From the NCBI RefSeq assembly GCF_009389715.1, contig NW_024067841.1:423620-487619 (forward strand): a stretch of DNA of 64,000 bases, written 5' to 3'. Positions 1 through 14,126 of the stretch are shown here, in pieces. Numbering within the stretch: the stretch's first letter is position 1; every line of letters starts with the position of its first letter. Below the pieces are notes generated by a model. The model searched no databases. It saw only the letters and a list, made by a program, of their open reading frames with translations, and had not been told where the DNA came from. The position numbers and the translations under genes were made by a program. This DNA comes from Phoenix dactylifera. Its lineage: Eukaryota > Streptophyta > Magnoliopsida > Arecales > Arecaceae.

Positions 1-1276
1 GGATAATGTGGTGCAAGGTTTCTGACTAAATCTCAGATATAAGAGGTCAGGACTTCAGGAGTGCAGGTGGCTGTGATGCTCGTAATTAAGGGGCGCTTTT
101 TTGGCGGAGGATTCCCAGGAAGAGGCCAAAGGTGGCATGCGGAGAGCTAAGATGGGAAGTCCAAGTAGAAAAATGGAGTACGCCTGAGGCTTACATGGCC
201 GGGTTTGAGGGGTTTTGACCCGATGGATTGATGGGGTTAGATCTAGAGGATGCGCATGCATCTATTCCCATGTCGCCCTGTTTATTTGGAAGGTGACATG
301 GAGGTGTCTGCCAATCAGGAGCATGCTGGCTAGAAGAGAGTAAGGGTCTCTTCAGTTTGCAAGGTATACTCTGATGTGGAGGAGTCTATCGGTCATGTTT
401 TCTTAGGATGCCCGTGGGCGGCTCAGATCTAGAGGTGCACTATGGCCTCTTCCTATACATGGCAGGGTATGTCATTGACTGAACATTTTTTTTCGACTTT
501 TTGAAGGAATCCTCACGGAGGCCCGACACTATGGAGCGGAGGATCAGATGTGCTTACCTGACCTATCACATATGGTTAGATAAGAACATCCAAATCTTCG
601 AGGATAGAAGGGTGCACCCAAGGATAGTAGTGGACAGAGTATCATCAGTATCGCTATAGTGGCTTCTCTTGGGACGGTTAGGAACATTAGGATTCTCACT
701 CAACTTATGCAGCGATCAGGATTGCCTTCGTCTCCTAGGAGCCCCCACCTCTTAGTTTTCTTAAGATAAATTTTGACGTTAGTGCTTCTGAGGGGGGCGA
801 TAGCAGGGGAGTAGGCTTTATTATTAAAGACCACGATGCTAGACTTCTGGTGGTAGGGGGCCGACGTATCTTCGACATTACTGTCATTAAAGCAAAACTG
901 AGAGTTGCATGAAGGGGAATCATTTATGCGAGGCTTGTTCTGGGTGTGGACTGTATTCATCTAGAAGGAGACTCAGCTACGGTGATCAAGTGGATTCAAA
1001 GCCGGCACAGCAATGTTAGCGGGCAGTCGCTGCTCCGCGACATATACAGGCTATCGAAAGGGTGTGACTCCTTCCGGGCCACCCACGTCTATCGGGAGGT
1101 GAACAGTATTGTTGACTGGGCCGCCTTCTTTGTAGCTTATCATTCTGGGGGGTTTCTTTGGGAGAATCAAGCGTTTGTTCCTTTCTTTCTTCGTCATTTC
1201 TCTTTTCTGATTTTGTTGGCTGCATGCATGTACATTTAGTGTAAAACGCTATTGTATCACAAAAAAAAAAAAAAAA
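1..1276 (+). mobile_element. 5'-truncated LINE, zf-RVT plus RNase H remnant
   Basis: Decayed 3' part of a plant LINE, plus strand, running off the left edge. A zf-RVT-like stretch (ALFIWKVTWRCLP) translates at about 275-313. The linker typical of these elements (YHIWLDKN) is near 565-590. An RNase H domain follows at about 750-1150, with the EGDSATVIKWIQ block at 964-1000 and a VYREVNSIVDW block near 1090-1120. At least one in-frame stop (TGA near 909) and several frame changes show it is dead. A poly(A) tail ends the copy at 1260-1276. No target-site duplication was recognised, and the 5' end is outside the window or decayed. Confidence 0.8.
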
Positions 1277-3575
1277 TGGAGTCATATGTAGGGTCGAGCA
1301 GTAGCCCAAAAACTTTGAACAGAGAATCTTGGTTACTGGAGGGAGAACACAAGGCTGCATTTATTTGGAGATGAGATATAGGACTTGGAGCTAGAGTTCA
1401 TGGCAACCAATCTTCACTCTTGCATTTAAAATAAAATAAAAATATTCATGATATTAGTCATTAATTGGAAGATAAAAGACTTCAATTTAGAAAAAAAAAA
1501 GAATCCGAACATTTATGATCGTTCTGCCACTAGAAAAAGAGGGCTGGTATCAGATTCATGTTAGATCTCTCTTATCTCAAAGAAAAAGGGAGAGACCCAT
1601 CCATTTTAAGATTACCCAAGTTCAAAATTTTCAGATTTACATCATCCAAAACTCAACCTTTGATTTTCTTTCCTCTCTTTTGTTCGGTAAAGATATTAGG
1701 TTATAAAAGGAGCAGCAGCATCTGAACCATTTTGTGATGCAACTTGAGAAGTGGATCTATGTTTGTAATATCATCGACTCACGCATTCACATTTTCTGTA
1801 CACATCTAAATGGGATCATATCCATTAACTCATCAAATTCCGTAATAATGAATTATTCGTTGTAGATATAATTAGTGAGCTTATAATATATTGAACTCTC
1901 ACAACTGTTAATATTCTTCCCACCATGATCATTAATTGTTAGAGAGCTCCTGCAACTTCCCTAAAAGTGGGCGAGTTACTGTTTTGTAATCAAGTCATCC
2001 TTCTATGTTCCAGCTTGTTTTCAGATGATTGGTTCCATATATGTGCAGACACAAACATCAATTTATCTCATTTTCATTGCACATATTTAAACAATGGAAG
2101 GTTAGAGGTCAAGAAAGAGGAATCAAATATTGGAAGACCAAATGGAAACCAACTAAAGATCTCAAACCAGAGAGCATGGATTGCAACTTTCTCCTGCCTT
2201 CTCGTGCCTCTGCTTCCATCGACTCCCTTATTCAGTGTAAAGGACATGGATGCGAACCCAAGGACAACTAAATTGTCTGAAGAAGAGACACGGGAGACTG
2301 CAGTCCTGCGCTTCCCAGTAGCAGACTGCAAGAGTGGGGCTACTCTCTAAAGCTGAATACGGAGGTCATGCGCGTCTCGCTATGAGCAATAGCTTGTTCT
2401 TTTGTCCAATGCGCATTATTAAGCTTGCCGACGGTTTATCCTAATCTCTTTATCATAGGATTTTGTTTCATCACCATGGGTATATTTAAAGCATTTGATC
2501 TGGTAATTTGATGGTTTACTTATTATATCATGACCGGATTATGTAATGATTTCCACGAGGCATGCATTCTAATTCTAATGCTAACACTGTATAAAAGCAG
2601 CTAATTTTGCTAACTTTTTAATTTCTATAATGGCCCAAGTTAGATCTTCTTTTCCCCTCAGAGATTTAAACCATGCTCAACTTCTACAAGAAAGAGGAAA
2701 ACTCTCCTTTTTTAACTTGCAAAGTCCAAATTTATAACATAATATACAACTCCAACTAAACAAATCTTAAACAATTTCCTAAAAAAGATATATTTCAACA
2801 AATGCATGCAATTTTTTTTTTTTTTATGACAACTATCTAACCCCAGCAATATAGTTCAGAATCACAAACCCAAATTGAGGAAGGTAAACCAGGTTTTTGG
2901 CACATTAGTGCATGGGATTCAGGTGTCAGTTGAGGGTCAAGATGCGAACTTTGCCCCTGGCAGTTCCGTAAAGAACCTCGCTTTGCAGCCGTTCCATGGA
3001 CCTTGTGGGGGACAAATAGCACTTATTCTTTTTAACTTCATGCATAATGTAGAATCTCATGGAGCAATAGAATCCAAGAAAGCAGCGAGTTACCTTCCAA
3101 CCAATCACTAATAATCTGACGACCACAGAAGCCAATTCTTGTCTTTTTTGAAACAAGTCTGCAACAGTTAAGCAATCAAGGATTTCACAGTTTACAAAAT
3201 CAAACAAGTCTTTTCGACATTTTTTTTTTTTGATAGGAGCTGAACACTTCTTTTATTTATGAGCAACTTAAGATAGATAAATGACAACCTCAGTCCAAGA
3301 TGATAAAGAAATCCTAGAATGAATTTCTTTGTGAAAATAGACGAGGTTAATCGTTCTTTCACTTGTTACTGCATATTGTTTTCTTAGCACGCAGAAGACT
3401 CACAGGAGAACCAACATTTACAATTTCCCAGTCATCCGAACAGATGATCTTATCAAAACAAAATTGAGAAAATTAATACACGAGATGAAAACTATACATA
3501 AACTAATTAGCCACACAATGAATAGCTCGTTAATGACCAGTTCAGGCACGGAAGCAATGTTAGATCTACCATTCT
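1277..3575. other. No gene seen; 3' flank of the DHHC gene
   Basis: AT-rich DNA with short open frames only, none with a recognisable domain. The part nearest 3575 should include the 3' UTR of the minus-strand DHHC gene. T-runs at 2811-2825 and 3219-3231 could be tails of further minus-strand retroinsertions, but no element body was recognised next to them. Confidence 0.5.
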
Positions 3576-6500
3576 TTACGTTTCAACATCTGGACGGGTT
3601 GGGAAATCTAGGCCTTGAAGTGCAGGCATCTTTTCTAAATCCTCTTGTGAGTACAATGGCAGAAACCAGAGCAATTTTTTAGTGCCAAAAACCTATAATA
3701 ACATAATAATATCAGAAGGGAAAATAAGAAGCAAACAGAATTTCTGGAAATAATAAACGTCCTAGACAAATGGTATCACCTGTTCGAAATTTCTCCTCTT
3801 TCCTAAGTCATATTTCCATACAGCTCCTTTCTTCTTCTCGTGAACCTAATATGGGTAGCACAATCATACAGGCAAATTGACCCTTATACAATGGTTATAT
3901 GTAAGTATATAAACATATGAATTTTTTTTTTCAGGAGAACAACAAGAATACTACGAACCTGGTACACACTATAGCCTTATGTTGTATAACGAACATAAAA
4001 ATATGATATGACAAATAGAAAAAAATATATATGTAATTTAAAATTGTTCTATATTACCTCTATTGTCGTGGTATTGCTCAAAACAAGAGATGTGTGCATG
4101 ACCACAAAACAGAGAAGGCTCAGTGCAAAAGCTAGATTCAGAACTGCATCAAAGAACAACCTGTCAGAACTGCCTCACTGCAGAATTATTATAGATATAG
4201 TGATAAATGTTTGTGACAAAAGCTTACCAAAAGCAAGAAATGTAAGAGCAAGCTTGCCAGGGGAGCTATTATGATTCCTTGCATCACCAAAGAACTTGAC
4301 AAAACGTGGAAGTAATGCAACAGCATCTAAAACCGTCTCGAGGAAAGTATAGAGCTAAGCAACAAAAATAAAAAAGTAGTTAAACTGTTAGACCTAATGC
4401 AATATCGAAAAACAAAGAAAGCATTGAAACCATTTCCATAGCAACAGACTATCTAATTAGTAACAGTATAGTTAGAGACTTATAATGCTTAGCTTTGGTT
4501 CAGTCTTTTACAATCTTCTTGGCATGCTGGCTGAAGTGAATTATGGCATCACGAGAAAAGTAGCAAATAAAGATACCCTTACTGAAGTTCACAATACGAT
4601 GATCTAGCATGGCTTGCTTAATAGCTAGCACCTCGAGCTTTGCCTTTTTGATGGTTAGCACCAGCTAGCATGATGTAACTATTTTTTTCCACACCCATGA
4701 CGAGGATTGTTAATAAATGTCCTTCTGGTTGTAAATTTCGGACATAAAATACTTGTCTAAAATGAAAAAGTTAACAGAAGCTTGCATTCATTTGTTTTAT
4801 CCTTTATTGAGAGAAGGAAATCCAAAAAATGTCCGATAAGCACATTTCATCCGTCTGGCTCGTCTCAACTAATTCCAACTTTTGTTAGTTCCTTAATCCC
4901 TTAAGAAACAAAAGAAGCCAGTTTTAAATGCAGTAATCCCTTAAGAAACGAGGAGCAATAGATCTATATACACAATTTACAGTTTATCATCGCGCTCATC
5001 TCCAGTAGCTATACATAGTAAGGATGCAGGTAAGACATCCAATACACAACTTTATATATCTGAATTCTCTAGTATCCTCAAACCAATAACAGTTCATATG
5101 CTGACTAGATAATAGAAAAAGCACTAATAATCATGAACCTTCTTGGTGAAGTCTGCCACCTTCTATGGAGCCCCAGAAGCAGGGGCAACCTACAAGAATG
5201 AAAATGAAAATTGCTGTGTGCTATTCAGAAATTTCAGGAAGCAATAATGCCCTCTTGGGATGACATAGTCCTGAGTTTCCATAATGTAGTTGTGGCAAAA
5301 GAAAATGAGTTATTTGCTGTCCTTCATTTCAAAACATGTATTTTCAACAGAAACATGCAATAACATAACATTGGCACTTGATAATGATATATCTATGACA
5401 AGAATGGTAAAAAACATACAGGAAACAAGTGTATACAATACCTGTCAGTGACAGATGTAACAGAAGATTTAGGAGAAAATATACTGAAAAATAGATACCA
5501 ATAGACTGAAACAGCGGATGGAGAAACATGTAAAAATGTTTTGTATGTAAAAATGTTTTGTAGGCTCAAAATAAGATTGCAGTAGTAAATATTAATCTAC
5601 CTATGCTAAACTCTCACTTATTTCATCCAATTTTGTACATGTGCAACATTCTTTCAAGAACAATCTTGTACCTTGGTTGTTCTGGTCAGCTGTTCCAAGC
5701 TGACAGCTTTTTTAGTGAAAAATCTCTATTCATATTCAGCAAAATTTGGATTGGTTTATTAAACAAAAGATACCACCTACTTACGCAGACAGTTGGCCAA
5801 GGGTGCCAAAGTGTCCAGGTATCTTCAAGTGCCCGACACTTGAACCTACAAAACTCCTGACACATGGACACGGATAATAGAAACAGTATTGGTTTAGGCA
5901 ATCAAAAGATGCAAGCTCCATATCTCAACTACAACTTCTCAACCAGAGTCTTACGAACAAATTAAATTGATAGGCATTTCACATCAAAGAATTCTGAGCA
6001 TACCAGAAAAAGAAGAAAACATTTATAGTTGCGTGCTCCAACACAGTTGACAACCCATACACAATGATGATCCATCTTCAGGACGCATCTTTGACCTACA
6101 AAAGTCAAGCATATCAGATGAAATTTGAACCAAAAACTAGAGTAGCTTACACCTAAGCCATTGAACAATAGGTACCAACTTAATACTGTAATAGATTACA
6201 TAGCCAAAAAACACAATGTTGAAGGCAAATCTACACCTTCCAAAGAATAAATTATTGTACTATTAGCTTCATAATTTGTTATGACAGACTGGGCCAACTT
6301 ATTCCATGCAGCACATGCATGCCAGGGGTTGGCTGATACACGACACTGGAGGTTGCCCAGCCATTTTAATAGCCAGTTTCATTCTGCCCATAACAGCCCG
6401 CACCAAGCCATGCCAGTTTGATATGCTCAGCAAGGACAAGTAAGAACTCGCACCAAGCCAAAAGTAATCTAAAACCTCTTTTTTTTCTCTCTCTCTAATT

Positions 6501-9500
6501 CCAACAAAAATTACGAAGGTGGAGTTATTTGATACAGAATTTTATAATACTAAATTGAGGGGAGACACGTTAACATAACATAATTTTTTATGTTCATACA
6601 GCACTAATAGTCTAATACAGAATGAAGGAATACAAAGATTTGTATTAAATAGTATGATGTGATTGTTTCCAGGTTCTCTTTTGATAATATCCAATGCTAA
6701 TTTAAATAGAATTGTTTTACTTCATTCTAAATCAGGTGTATATCAGTAGTGTTGTATCGTGATATCTCAGTATTTCATGATATAATAAATTAATTTCTAA
6801 GAATGATTTCTCTGTTTTTCATAACATTATGTGTTTTAGCAATGATTGTTGCATATTCTAATATGCTACACAATATTAGGGCGTAATATTGTGCCATATC
6901 ACCTTAGATAACACAGTGCATAGCAACCAACATGGACACGTCTTAATTTTTGATTGGGGTCCTTTTTTTTTTGGAACAAGTAACACCTAAAGCTGAGTCT
7001 GGTTCGGAACAGAACTGGGTTAAGACACTCTCATCAAAATGGAAACGACAGTGGATGCCAATTGCCCCTTCTGCAGTACCCATAAGGAATTTACCATCAC
7101 CTGTTTCTTAGACACAGTGCTATGAGGAGAATATGGGACCAGGTTTTACAAGCACTGAACATCAATGGTTCCCCATCTAATATGCCCGCTCTGTGGTCAA
7201 CTTGGTTTCAAAGGAATACTCAATAGCTAATTAGACAAGCTTGGGATCACCTGAAAATTCCAATTTACTGGGCAATTTGGAAAGAAAGGAACCATCTTGT
7301 CTTCCTAAAGAAATCCAACCCAGTTTCATCTATACTGAAATACCGTACTCATCTGTTTATTGACCGGTTGCTTTCAAACCACAGAACCTATAATAGTTGT
7401 CAATGTATTTCCAGACTTCCACATGATATCAGACTGTAGACTCTTTTGGTTTATTAGTTGAATAAATTTGGGTGGGTTCCCACTCCCTTTTAATCAAAAA
7501 AAAAAAAAAAAAGAATTGGGTTGAGATGGAATAAAGCCTGTCTAACCCGCCTACTCTTAACTATTTTTGTCAAACACCTTTTAGCAACCAACTTTATTTC
7601 ATGGGGCAATTAGATAAAATGGCATTTTATAAACTAAAGAGCATTACTTTTTTCCTTCTAGCTTGGAGTAAATTATTTCACACTACAGGGTGATGTAGTT
7701 AAGTCTGGATTCAAGTGGGGGTTAAGAATATTTTGACTCGTTTATTCCGAGATTACTGCCTAAGAGTCTTAAAAACATGTTCAGAATAGTTCACTAACAA
7801 AAAAAAGGGCCCAAAACATGTGCATCCCCCCATGTCCATCTGTGCAAGTGAAATTGTTCACTTGCTTTATAGCATGCTTTTGTGAGCCAAGCACTATCAC
7901 AGGCATGCATCAGCATGCAGCACTTTAACCTTCAATTTTAACAGATATTCTAGAGATCCTTACCAAGAGATGATAAAGAAACAAAAACAGAAGGAACTCG
8001 CCATGTTAAGGAGTCAAGATTTTTCTCATTTAAATCTAACAACTATAGGCTTCTCCATGGCATGCATCAATCATGGGTTTTCTATGATTCTATGTTTATG
8101 TTCTGACATTTGTTGTGAATTTTTAACTATCATACATATCTGGGATCTATTGTCTCCATTTCCCTCTCAAATATCAAATTAATTTCTGCGATATTTACAA
8201 GATGTCATATTTTTTAACATTAAGATAGAAGCACAGCACTGTAGCTTTTTCATCTTTACACATTAACGTTGATGTTTTCTTAATTTGCAAAGCATAATCC
8301 ATTAACCATTAGAAGACCTCTCTTGAGAAAGGTTGCAAAGTACGGTTAAAGAACATCTTGGCATCTAATCCAAGCAATGCCCTGATATGACAGACTTCTA
8401 AACGGCCAATAGTGGACAGACAAAATACACAATGTGGTTAAGATCGGGATCAAGTCGTAAATCATAGAAGGAGCTAAATCATATTGGATTGTGAATCGGA
8501 TCATAGACCATAATTCTTTTTATCTCTTTCAAAAATTCCTGAACATAAAAGGACTGTGAAAATTGGAATATGGGTCAACTACAAAGTGCATGAATGGTGA
8601 ATAAAAATGCATACATACAACTAGTCTAGTTTTCACCAATTTAGGCTCATACATAGTGTTTCCAATGAAACAAAAGTTCTGTTCGGTTTGGTTATTCAGT
8701 ATGTTTATATACCATCTATCAATTTAAGTATCCTTCAATGTAGAATGCTTTAGAATAAACAAGGATAATATTTTAACATATGACTGTAAAAATATAAAAA
8801 GTTGTTAACTTATTCATAACTTTATGAACTCCAATAACCGACTTGTTAATTTTACTATTTGAGTTTTATTAGTGATAAGTAATTTAAGAGTCATATGGTA
8901 ACAAAGTAGTAGAAAATGGATCAAGACATGATTTAATAATATAAATAACATAATCCAATTGGATCCTGTGATCAAAAGGAATGTATAGTCCATCATATGG
9001 ATCTAAATCTTGTGATCTTAAATTGATCCTAATCTGAGGATGGGATTCAGATCGTTTCGGGCTATTTTGATTCGGATTGTAAGATCCAGCTCGTGAATCA
9101 TAAGATTTTAACAACAATGCATACAAGCGACTCTTCCATGTGGTTGGCATAAGATCCATTTCTCTTAGTTTCTTTTGAAAGCAAGTGGACAATACATCTT
9201 ATATACCATTGCTTTTCACCTTATATTTCTTCAAATGACTTAATGTGTGACAAGGGAAGTACAATATCTCATTTTAGCTCATTTCTTATGGGGGTAAGAA
9301 GACAAAAGTTTTAGCACCTTCATTCACGGGTTGTCATTTTGATCTGGTAACTGGTAAGAAATCTCTTGAGAGAACAAAGGAAGCAACCTCATCTCCCCTT
9401 CCCCAACAAAAAAAACAAAAAGAAAGAACATAAAGATGACTACTTTTTTTCTTTCTTTCCAGAATTTCTATTCTCCATATTCTCTCTATTGGCTTTACGC

Positions 9501-12500
9501 ACCCTCCAACCTCATCTTGCGACTAGCATACCCTTTTCTCGCTTCTTTTTATTTATTCTCATTTCCATCTTGTGACTAGCAAAATTGGCTTTACGCACCC
9601 TCCAACCACTTCTCCTTCTCTCTTCTTCCTTCATTTCTTTCTTTTTTTCTTCTTCCTTCATTTATTTCTTTGTTCTTCTTCCATTCTACTTGCCTCTTTT
9701 TGCCACTGAGAGTAGAATCCTCCAAATTTTTCCTACTTTCTTGTTTGTTCTCCTCCTTCACCCTCCATTCCAATCCTAAACCCCACTCCCATTAGACTCA
9801 CCACCAATTTTGCTATGTCTCTTTCTTCTTTCTTCATCTTATCAGAGCTGGAATTCAAGAACGACAGCAGAAAGAGCATTTGTCCTTCTTGTTGGTTGCT
9901 CAACTTGAAAAAACTTCCACCTCCTATTTTAAATCTTATCCTACTATCAACTATTTTCATTCCTACAGCCTTAGAGATATTCTACCTTAAAATAGTTTGT
10001 TACTATCAAGAAGCCCAGGCCTGCAGTCCAAAAGCCTAGATCTGAAATTTTAAAGCAGATCATTATTTTTCTGATAGACTTCTCTGTTTCTCCCGATTAC
10101 ACAGCCGAACAGCTTTTTTTTTTTTTTTTGGTGGCGGTACAGGACTTATGGTTTAACAAGGCTTCCATTTACATATTTTAATAGAGTAACCTTGAAATCA
10201 ACATTATGGAGGTAACATAGGTAATATGCTGCCCAAGTTCGACTACATATTAGATGGGCCTAAAATTAATATATGCATTATATCAGATAGGATATTTACG
10301 TGGCCCTCAAGCGAAGAATGGGCACAGACATTTTTGAGCAACCACTAAGATGAACTAGTTGGACAAAAAGCAATAATCTATAAGACAAGCATGCAGGTGC
10401 ATGTGTGCATGCATGTAGACCATGCTCAAGAATGCGCATAAATAGATTGACAGGTAGATAGACATAGATATACATAAATACACAAACACAATTGTTATTC
10501 TCGATGTGTGATACTATAAATAAGATAGTTTGAATTGTAAAACAAAAGATAATTTTGATAAGTGCAGTCTCCTACATAGCATGGAAAAGGACCTCTCTTT
10601 TTTTATGTTCGAGCAGAAGTTTGGGCCAAGAAATTATGCCAACAAAAATAGATCTATTTGGCAAGCTTCTAACTCAGTCAGCAAGAGTGTCTTGACTTAC
10701 AAACAGAACAGTGATGGCAACGTGGAGGTTTGCTATTGTGACAGCGACTGCAGTAGCCTATAGTTGGTCTTCTTTCCAACCCCTCTGAACTGGGCCATGC
10801 AGAAGCCCTGGTCTCAGGAGCAACATAATCAGATAATGTCACGGAACTTCCAATTTCTAAGTTCTCTTCTTCAAGTGTTGGTCTCCAATTTAGAGGAACA
10901 GAACCCGGGTCAACAAAAACTACCATAAAATAACTCCATATTAACAAAGCAAGCTGCAGAAAGAAAGATATCCTTGAAGAATTTCAAAAACATAATTGAA
11001 TTTAATATAGTCATTGTTTATTTAATAGCAGCAACTAGAAGATGGATATAAGATGACTTGAAGCCAAAACAAATTCCATGCAGAAGCGTTGAAATAACAA
11101 AAAAGAAAGATATCCTTGAAGAATTTCAAAAACATACTTGAATTTAATATATCCATTGTTTATCTAATAACAGCAAATAGAAGATAGATAAAAGATGACC
11201 TGAAGCCAAGAGAGAAAACAAGAATTTCATACTTGATTAGAGATCATTACCAGTAATTAACTTAGGCAAGAACATTCAAGATTGTCTGAGCAAAACACCT
11301 AAAGGAGTCATTTGTAGGATAAGTAACCACTGTCCAAAAGCACAAAAAAATTCAAAAACTACAAAGGATACAGAGATGGTCCTCTTTAGTTATTTCCCAT
11401 CATGAACTCCTAATGTAACATGGAGCATCTCGTGTGTTATTTCTCACATGTTATTTCACATCATGAACTCCCAGTGCAACAAGGTGTATCTCATATGCCT
11501 GAGGTAAAGTTTCATCATCCAGGAAGTAGTAAAGGAATGTGCCGATAGAAAAGTATATGGTCAAATGTATATGGAAGTACTGGTATCTAGAAGAGACATA
11601 TGAAATGGATTAGGATAAGAACACATTTATAACTCCATGGAAATGTTGTCTGTCATGGTTTGCCAAGACACTGACTGGATTGAGAAAACCAGTTCACAAG
11701 GCGATATGTCATTAACTGACAATGATGACCTTCTGAGAAGAAACAGGTAAAAGTTTTGCTTAAGGACATGTGGAAGCTCTTTTAAAATATCTACTGATGC
11801 AGAAAGGTAGGAAAAAGGGATCGTTAAGATACAAGGGAATCTAAGATACTCAAATGTAAATATAAGTCTCAGCAGAATTTCCTGTTAACTCTGAAATTCA
11901 AGGTAATTTGAAGAATAAAGATTAGATACAAGGGAATTTCCTTTAGCAGATGTTTACATGAGGTAAGAATTTAGGCTTTAGACAGAAGCTTCAAAAGGTC
12001 ATGTCTAAGGTAGATGAACAAACTTCTCTGGCTCTGTGTGTGCACGCATGAGTGCAAGAGAAAGAGTAAGCAAGCCCAACCACCATGTGTGATTTTGAAA
12101 CATTGCTTCAAGGCAATGTCTTAATTTTCAAACAATTGATTTCCCAACAGTTATCGCCACACATATTATACAAGGCATCATTTGGACAGGGAACCTAGTT
12201 GACTAAGGGAAATAAATGCAAGCAGCACAGAAGCAACATGCTAGAATGATAGTTTGAAAGTCCATACCATTGGTCATGACCTACGTCAGTAAAAATGTTT
12301 ACCAACCCAAAATTCATATGTTTGGCAGTTTCTAATCTATTGATCAAATGGGTGAAAAAATAGTTAGCTATCATGGTGTAATTTTAGTAGCCAGAATCTT
12401 CTATAGGGTAACATGCATTCTTCAGAATCATCTTGGAATCTCAAACCTGCACATGTTTTTAAGCATTTCCTTACCAAAAAGGTTTCTAAAATATTATATT

Positions 12501-14126
12501 CCCCTCGCCCTCATCTATCCCAATTCTAGCAACGAAGGGCACAATCTAATATTTTGTTATGACTATAACTTTTGTAAATTATGATAAATAGTGTTCATTT
12601 TCAATTTAAATGCCAAACATAGAACATTAATGCAATTGGCAACATCCGTTTTTGCATCAAATTAATACGTAGGAAAGAGCCCATCAAAAACTACAATGTT
12701 TTTGGTCTCTAGGCAATTTTAGTGGTGTAGATTAAATCAATAGTGCAGATCTTTAATTTGAATAACCCATCAATGATTTTGAATTGTGAATTCTATGCCA
12801 AAGATTTAAGCTCTGGTGTGCAATATGTATATATAAACATTAACCCCATTATTTCAACACCCATCCCTGCCCCATGAACTTGAGGACAACTTGTGGCATG
12901 ATTAAAAAAAAAGGGAAAAACTTTGGATGTCAACATGGCTCCGCGGTTGCTCATCGCACTCCTCTAGTATCAATTGTCACAAACTTATGAACTTCTTCAT
13001 GCTAAATTTTGTGCAGCACTCAATCTAGCATCGCCTTGAAGAGCCAAAACTATACAAGAGCATCGAATGATGCCACTTCTCATTAATTTAATTGGTGCGA
13101 TCGTTTTAGAAAAATTCACATAAAACCATACAATTCTCCTCACAGCTCAGTGGCAATAGTGTGATAGGGAGCCTAAAATTCAAGAAAGACCTAGATTGCG
13201 CTTAAGAAGCCAAGAACTCTAGTTAAGAAACATAAAATCTTTTAGCACAACCTCCCTTAATGCAACTTCCCTCACCATATACTCATGGGTTCAAGTGACT
13301 ATCTCCTACACTTGGCGAGGTCCAAAAGTTGAAGTTTCAAGCATGCAACAACAGGCTCATACTGCTATGCGAGCCTAATGCAAGGTTTGGCTCAACCCTC
13401 AAGCCCGAAGCTGAAGCCCAGGCTTGGCTAACAACAAAATAAGCTAGCACAGCTTGTTGACATCCCTAATAATCAATTTTCAGTAAAGATATCAGCACTC
13501 TCTACTCCGTCCACCTTAATTCATCAATCAAAAACTCCAGCTGTAACCGACACATAAGATTACTTATCCCACCAATCTTGGGATTTCACGCTAATCTACC
13601 CCACCAACAATGGCACATCCCCTGTCCAATGTACATCAAATTCCATACTGTCGAAGAAGACATACACATTTTACTTTACCAAACTCATTTTGCTAACACT
13701 TGTCATCATGATCAGCTAAAATCGTAGGTTAAATTGTTCATGTGCACCAGTCCAAAGCATTCAAAATTGTTCATTAGTGATATTTCCAACCTAAAGTAAT
13801 TTCTTCGACAGCAGTGTGACGTTGGGGAAAGCAGACAAAGCTAGATCCCGTCACCGTAATTAAATAATTAGAACAGATCATATACAACAAGCGAAGGATG
13901 AGCGAGTGACTTCAAGTACCAGGAGATGGAAGACGATGACGATGGCGAGGGCGAGGACGGAGACGAGGCCGCCAACGAAGAGGCGCGGGCCCCAGGCGAT
14001 GACGATGACGGCGCAGTAGGAGACGGCGATGATGGAGGCGACGAGGAGGATCATGAAGTAGCCGAGGACCTTGAGCCCAGAGCAGAGGCGGAAGGGGTTG
14101 GCTCCGCGGCAGCACTCCATGCCCAT
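3576..14126 (-). CDS. DHHC protein S-acyltransferase (PAT13/PAT14 type), 7 exons
   Basis: Membrane enzyme that transfers palmitate from palmitoyl-CoA, through its own cysteine, to cysteines of substrate proteins, usually at Golgi, vacuolar or plasma membranes. Exons (minus): 13920-14126, 10701-10953, 6004-6095, 4228-4354, 4058-4143, 3780-3845, 3576-3692. All junctions are GT-AG with matching phases, giving 315 aa. Two membrane segments lie at about 19-42 and 49-83. The cysteine-rich domain starts at C137 (YCSRC), contains HCSVC and QRC, and carries the catalytic DHHC at 162-165, followed by NCVGARN. Two more membrane segments follow, then the family's TTxE motif as TTIE at 252-255. An ATG two codons inside the chosen start is an alternative. 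Length matches plant PATs of about 290-310 aa. Introns 1 and 2 (3.0 and 4.6 kb) hold repeats. Nothing looks broken. Confidence 0.93.
7026..7511 (+). mobile_element. 5'-truncated LINE in DHHC intron 2
   Basis: Insert with an A-run at about 7498-7512 and a decayed zf-RVT-type end: a CPFC-like pair near 7070 and WAIWKERN at about 7268-7290, a motif typical of plant LINE C-termini. It is flanked by an imperfect 15-bp direct repeat, 7011-7025 and 7512-7526, with two mismatches, read as an old target-site duplication. It has no RNase H domain, unlike most other LINE ends here. It lies antisense to the host gene, far from the splice sites. Confidence 0.72.
8418..9130. repeat. Degenerate GATC-word repeat island
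   Basis: The word GGATC/GATCC and near variants (GATCGGGATC, CGGATCAT, GGATCC, GATCCAG) recur in both orientations at 8440-8520 and 8930-9110, inside DHHC intron 2. There is no fixed period and no open frame of note. It resembles other word-repeat islands in this window. Confidence 0.4.
9488..9607. repeat. Direct repeat of 24 bp, spacing 96 bp
   Basis: ATTGGCTTTACGCACCCTCC plus four more bases occurs at 9488-9511 and again at 9584-9607. A second pair, CATCTTGYGACTAGCA, lies between them at 9513-9528 and 9567-9582. The surrounding 9430-9780 is strongly pyrimidine-rich. It lies inside DHHC intron 2. Confidence 0.7.
10961..11209. repeat. Tandem duplication, two 107-bp copies
   Basis: Copy A at 10961-11067 and copy B at 11103-11209 have the same length and about 90% identity by eye, separated by 35 bp. 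Copy A begins eight bases outside DHHC exon 2 (10701-10953), so the duplication covers the 3' end of intron 1 just upstream of the acceptor. The acceptor itself is not duplicated. Confidence 0.8.
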
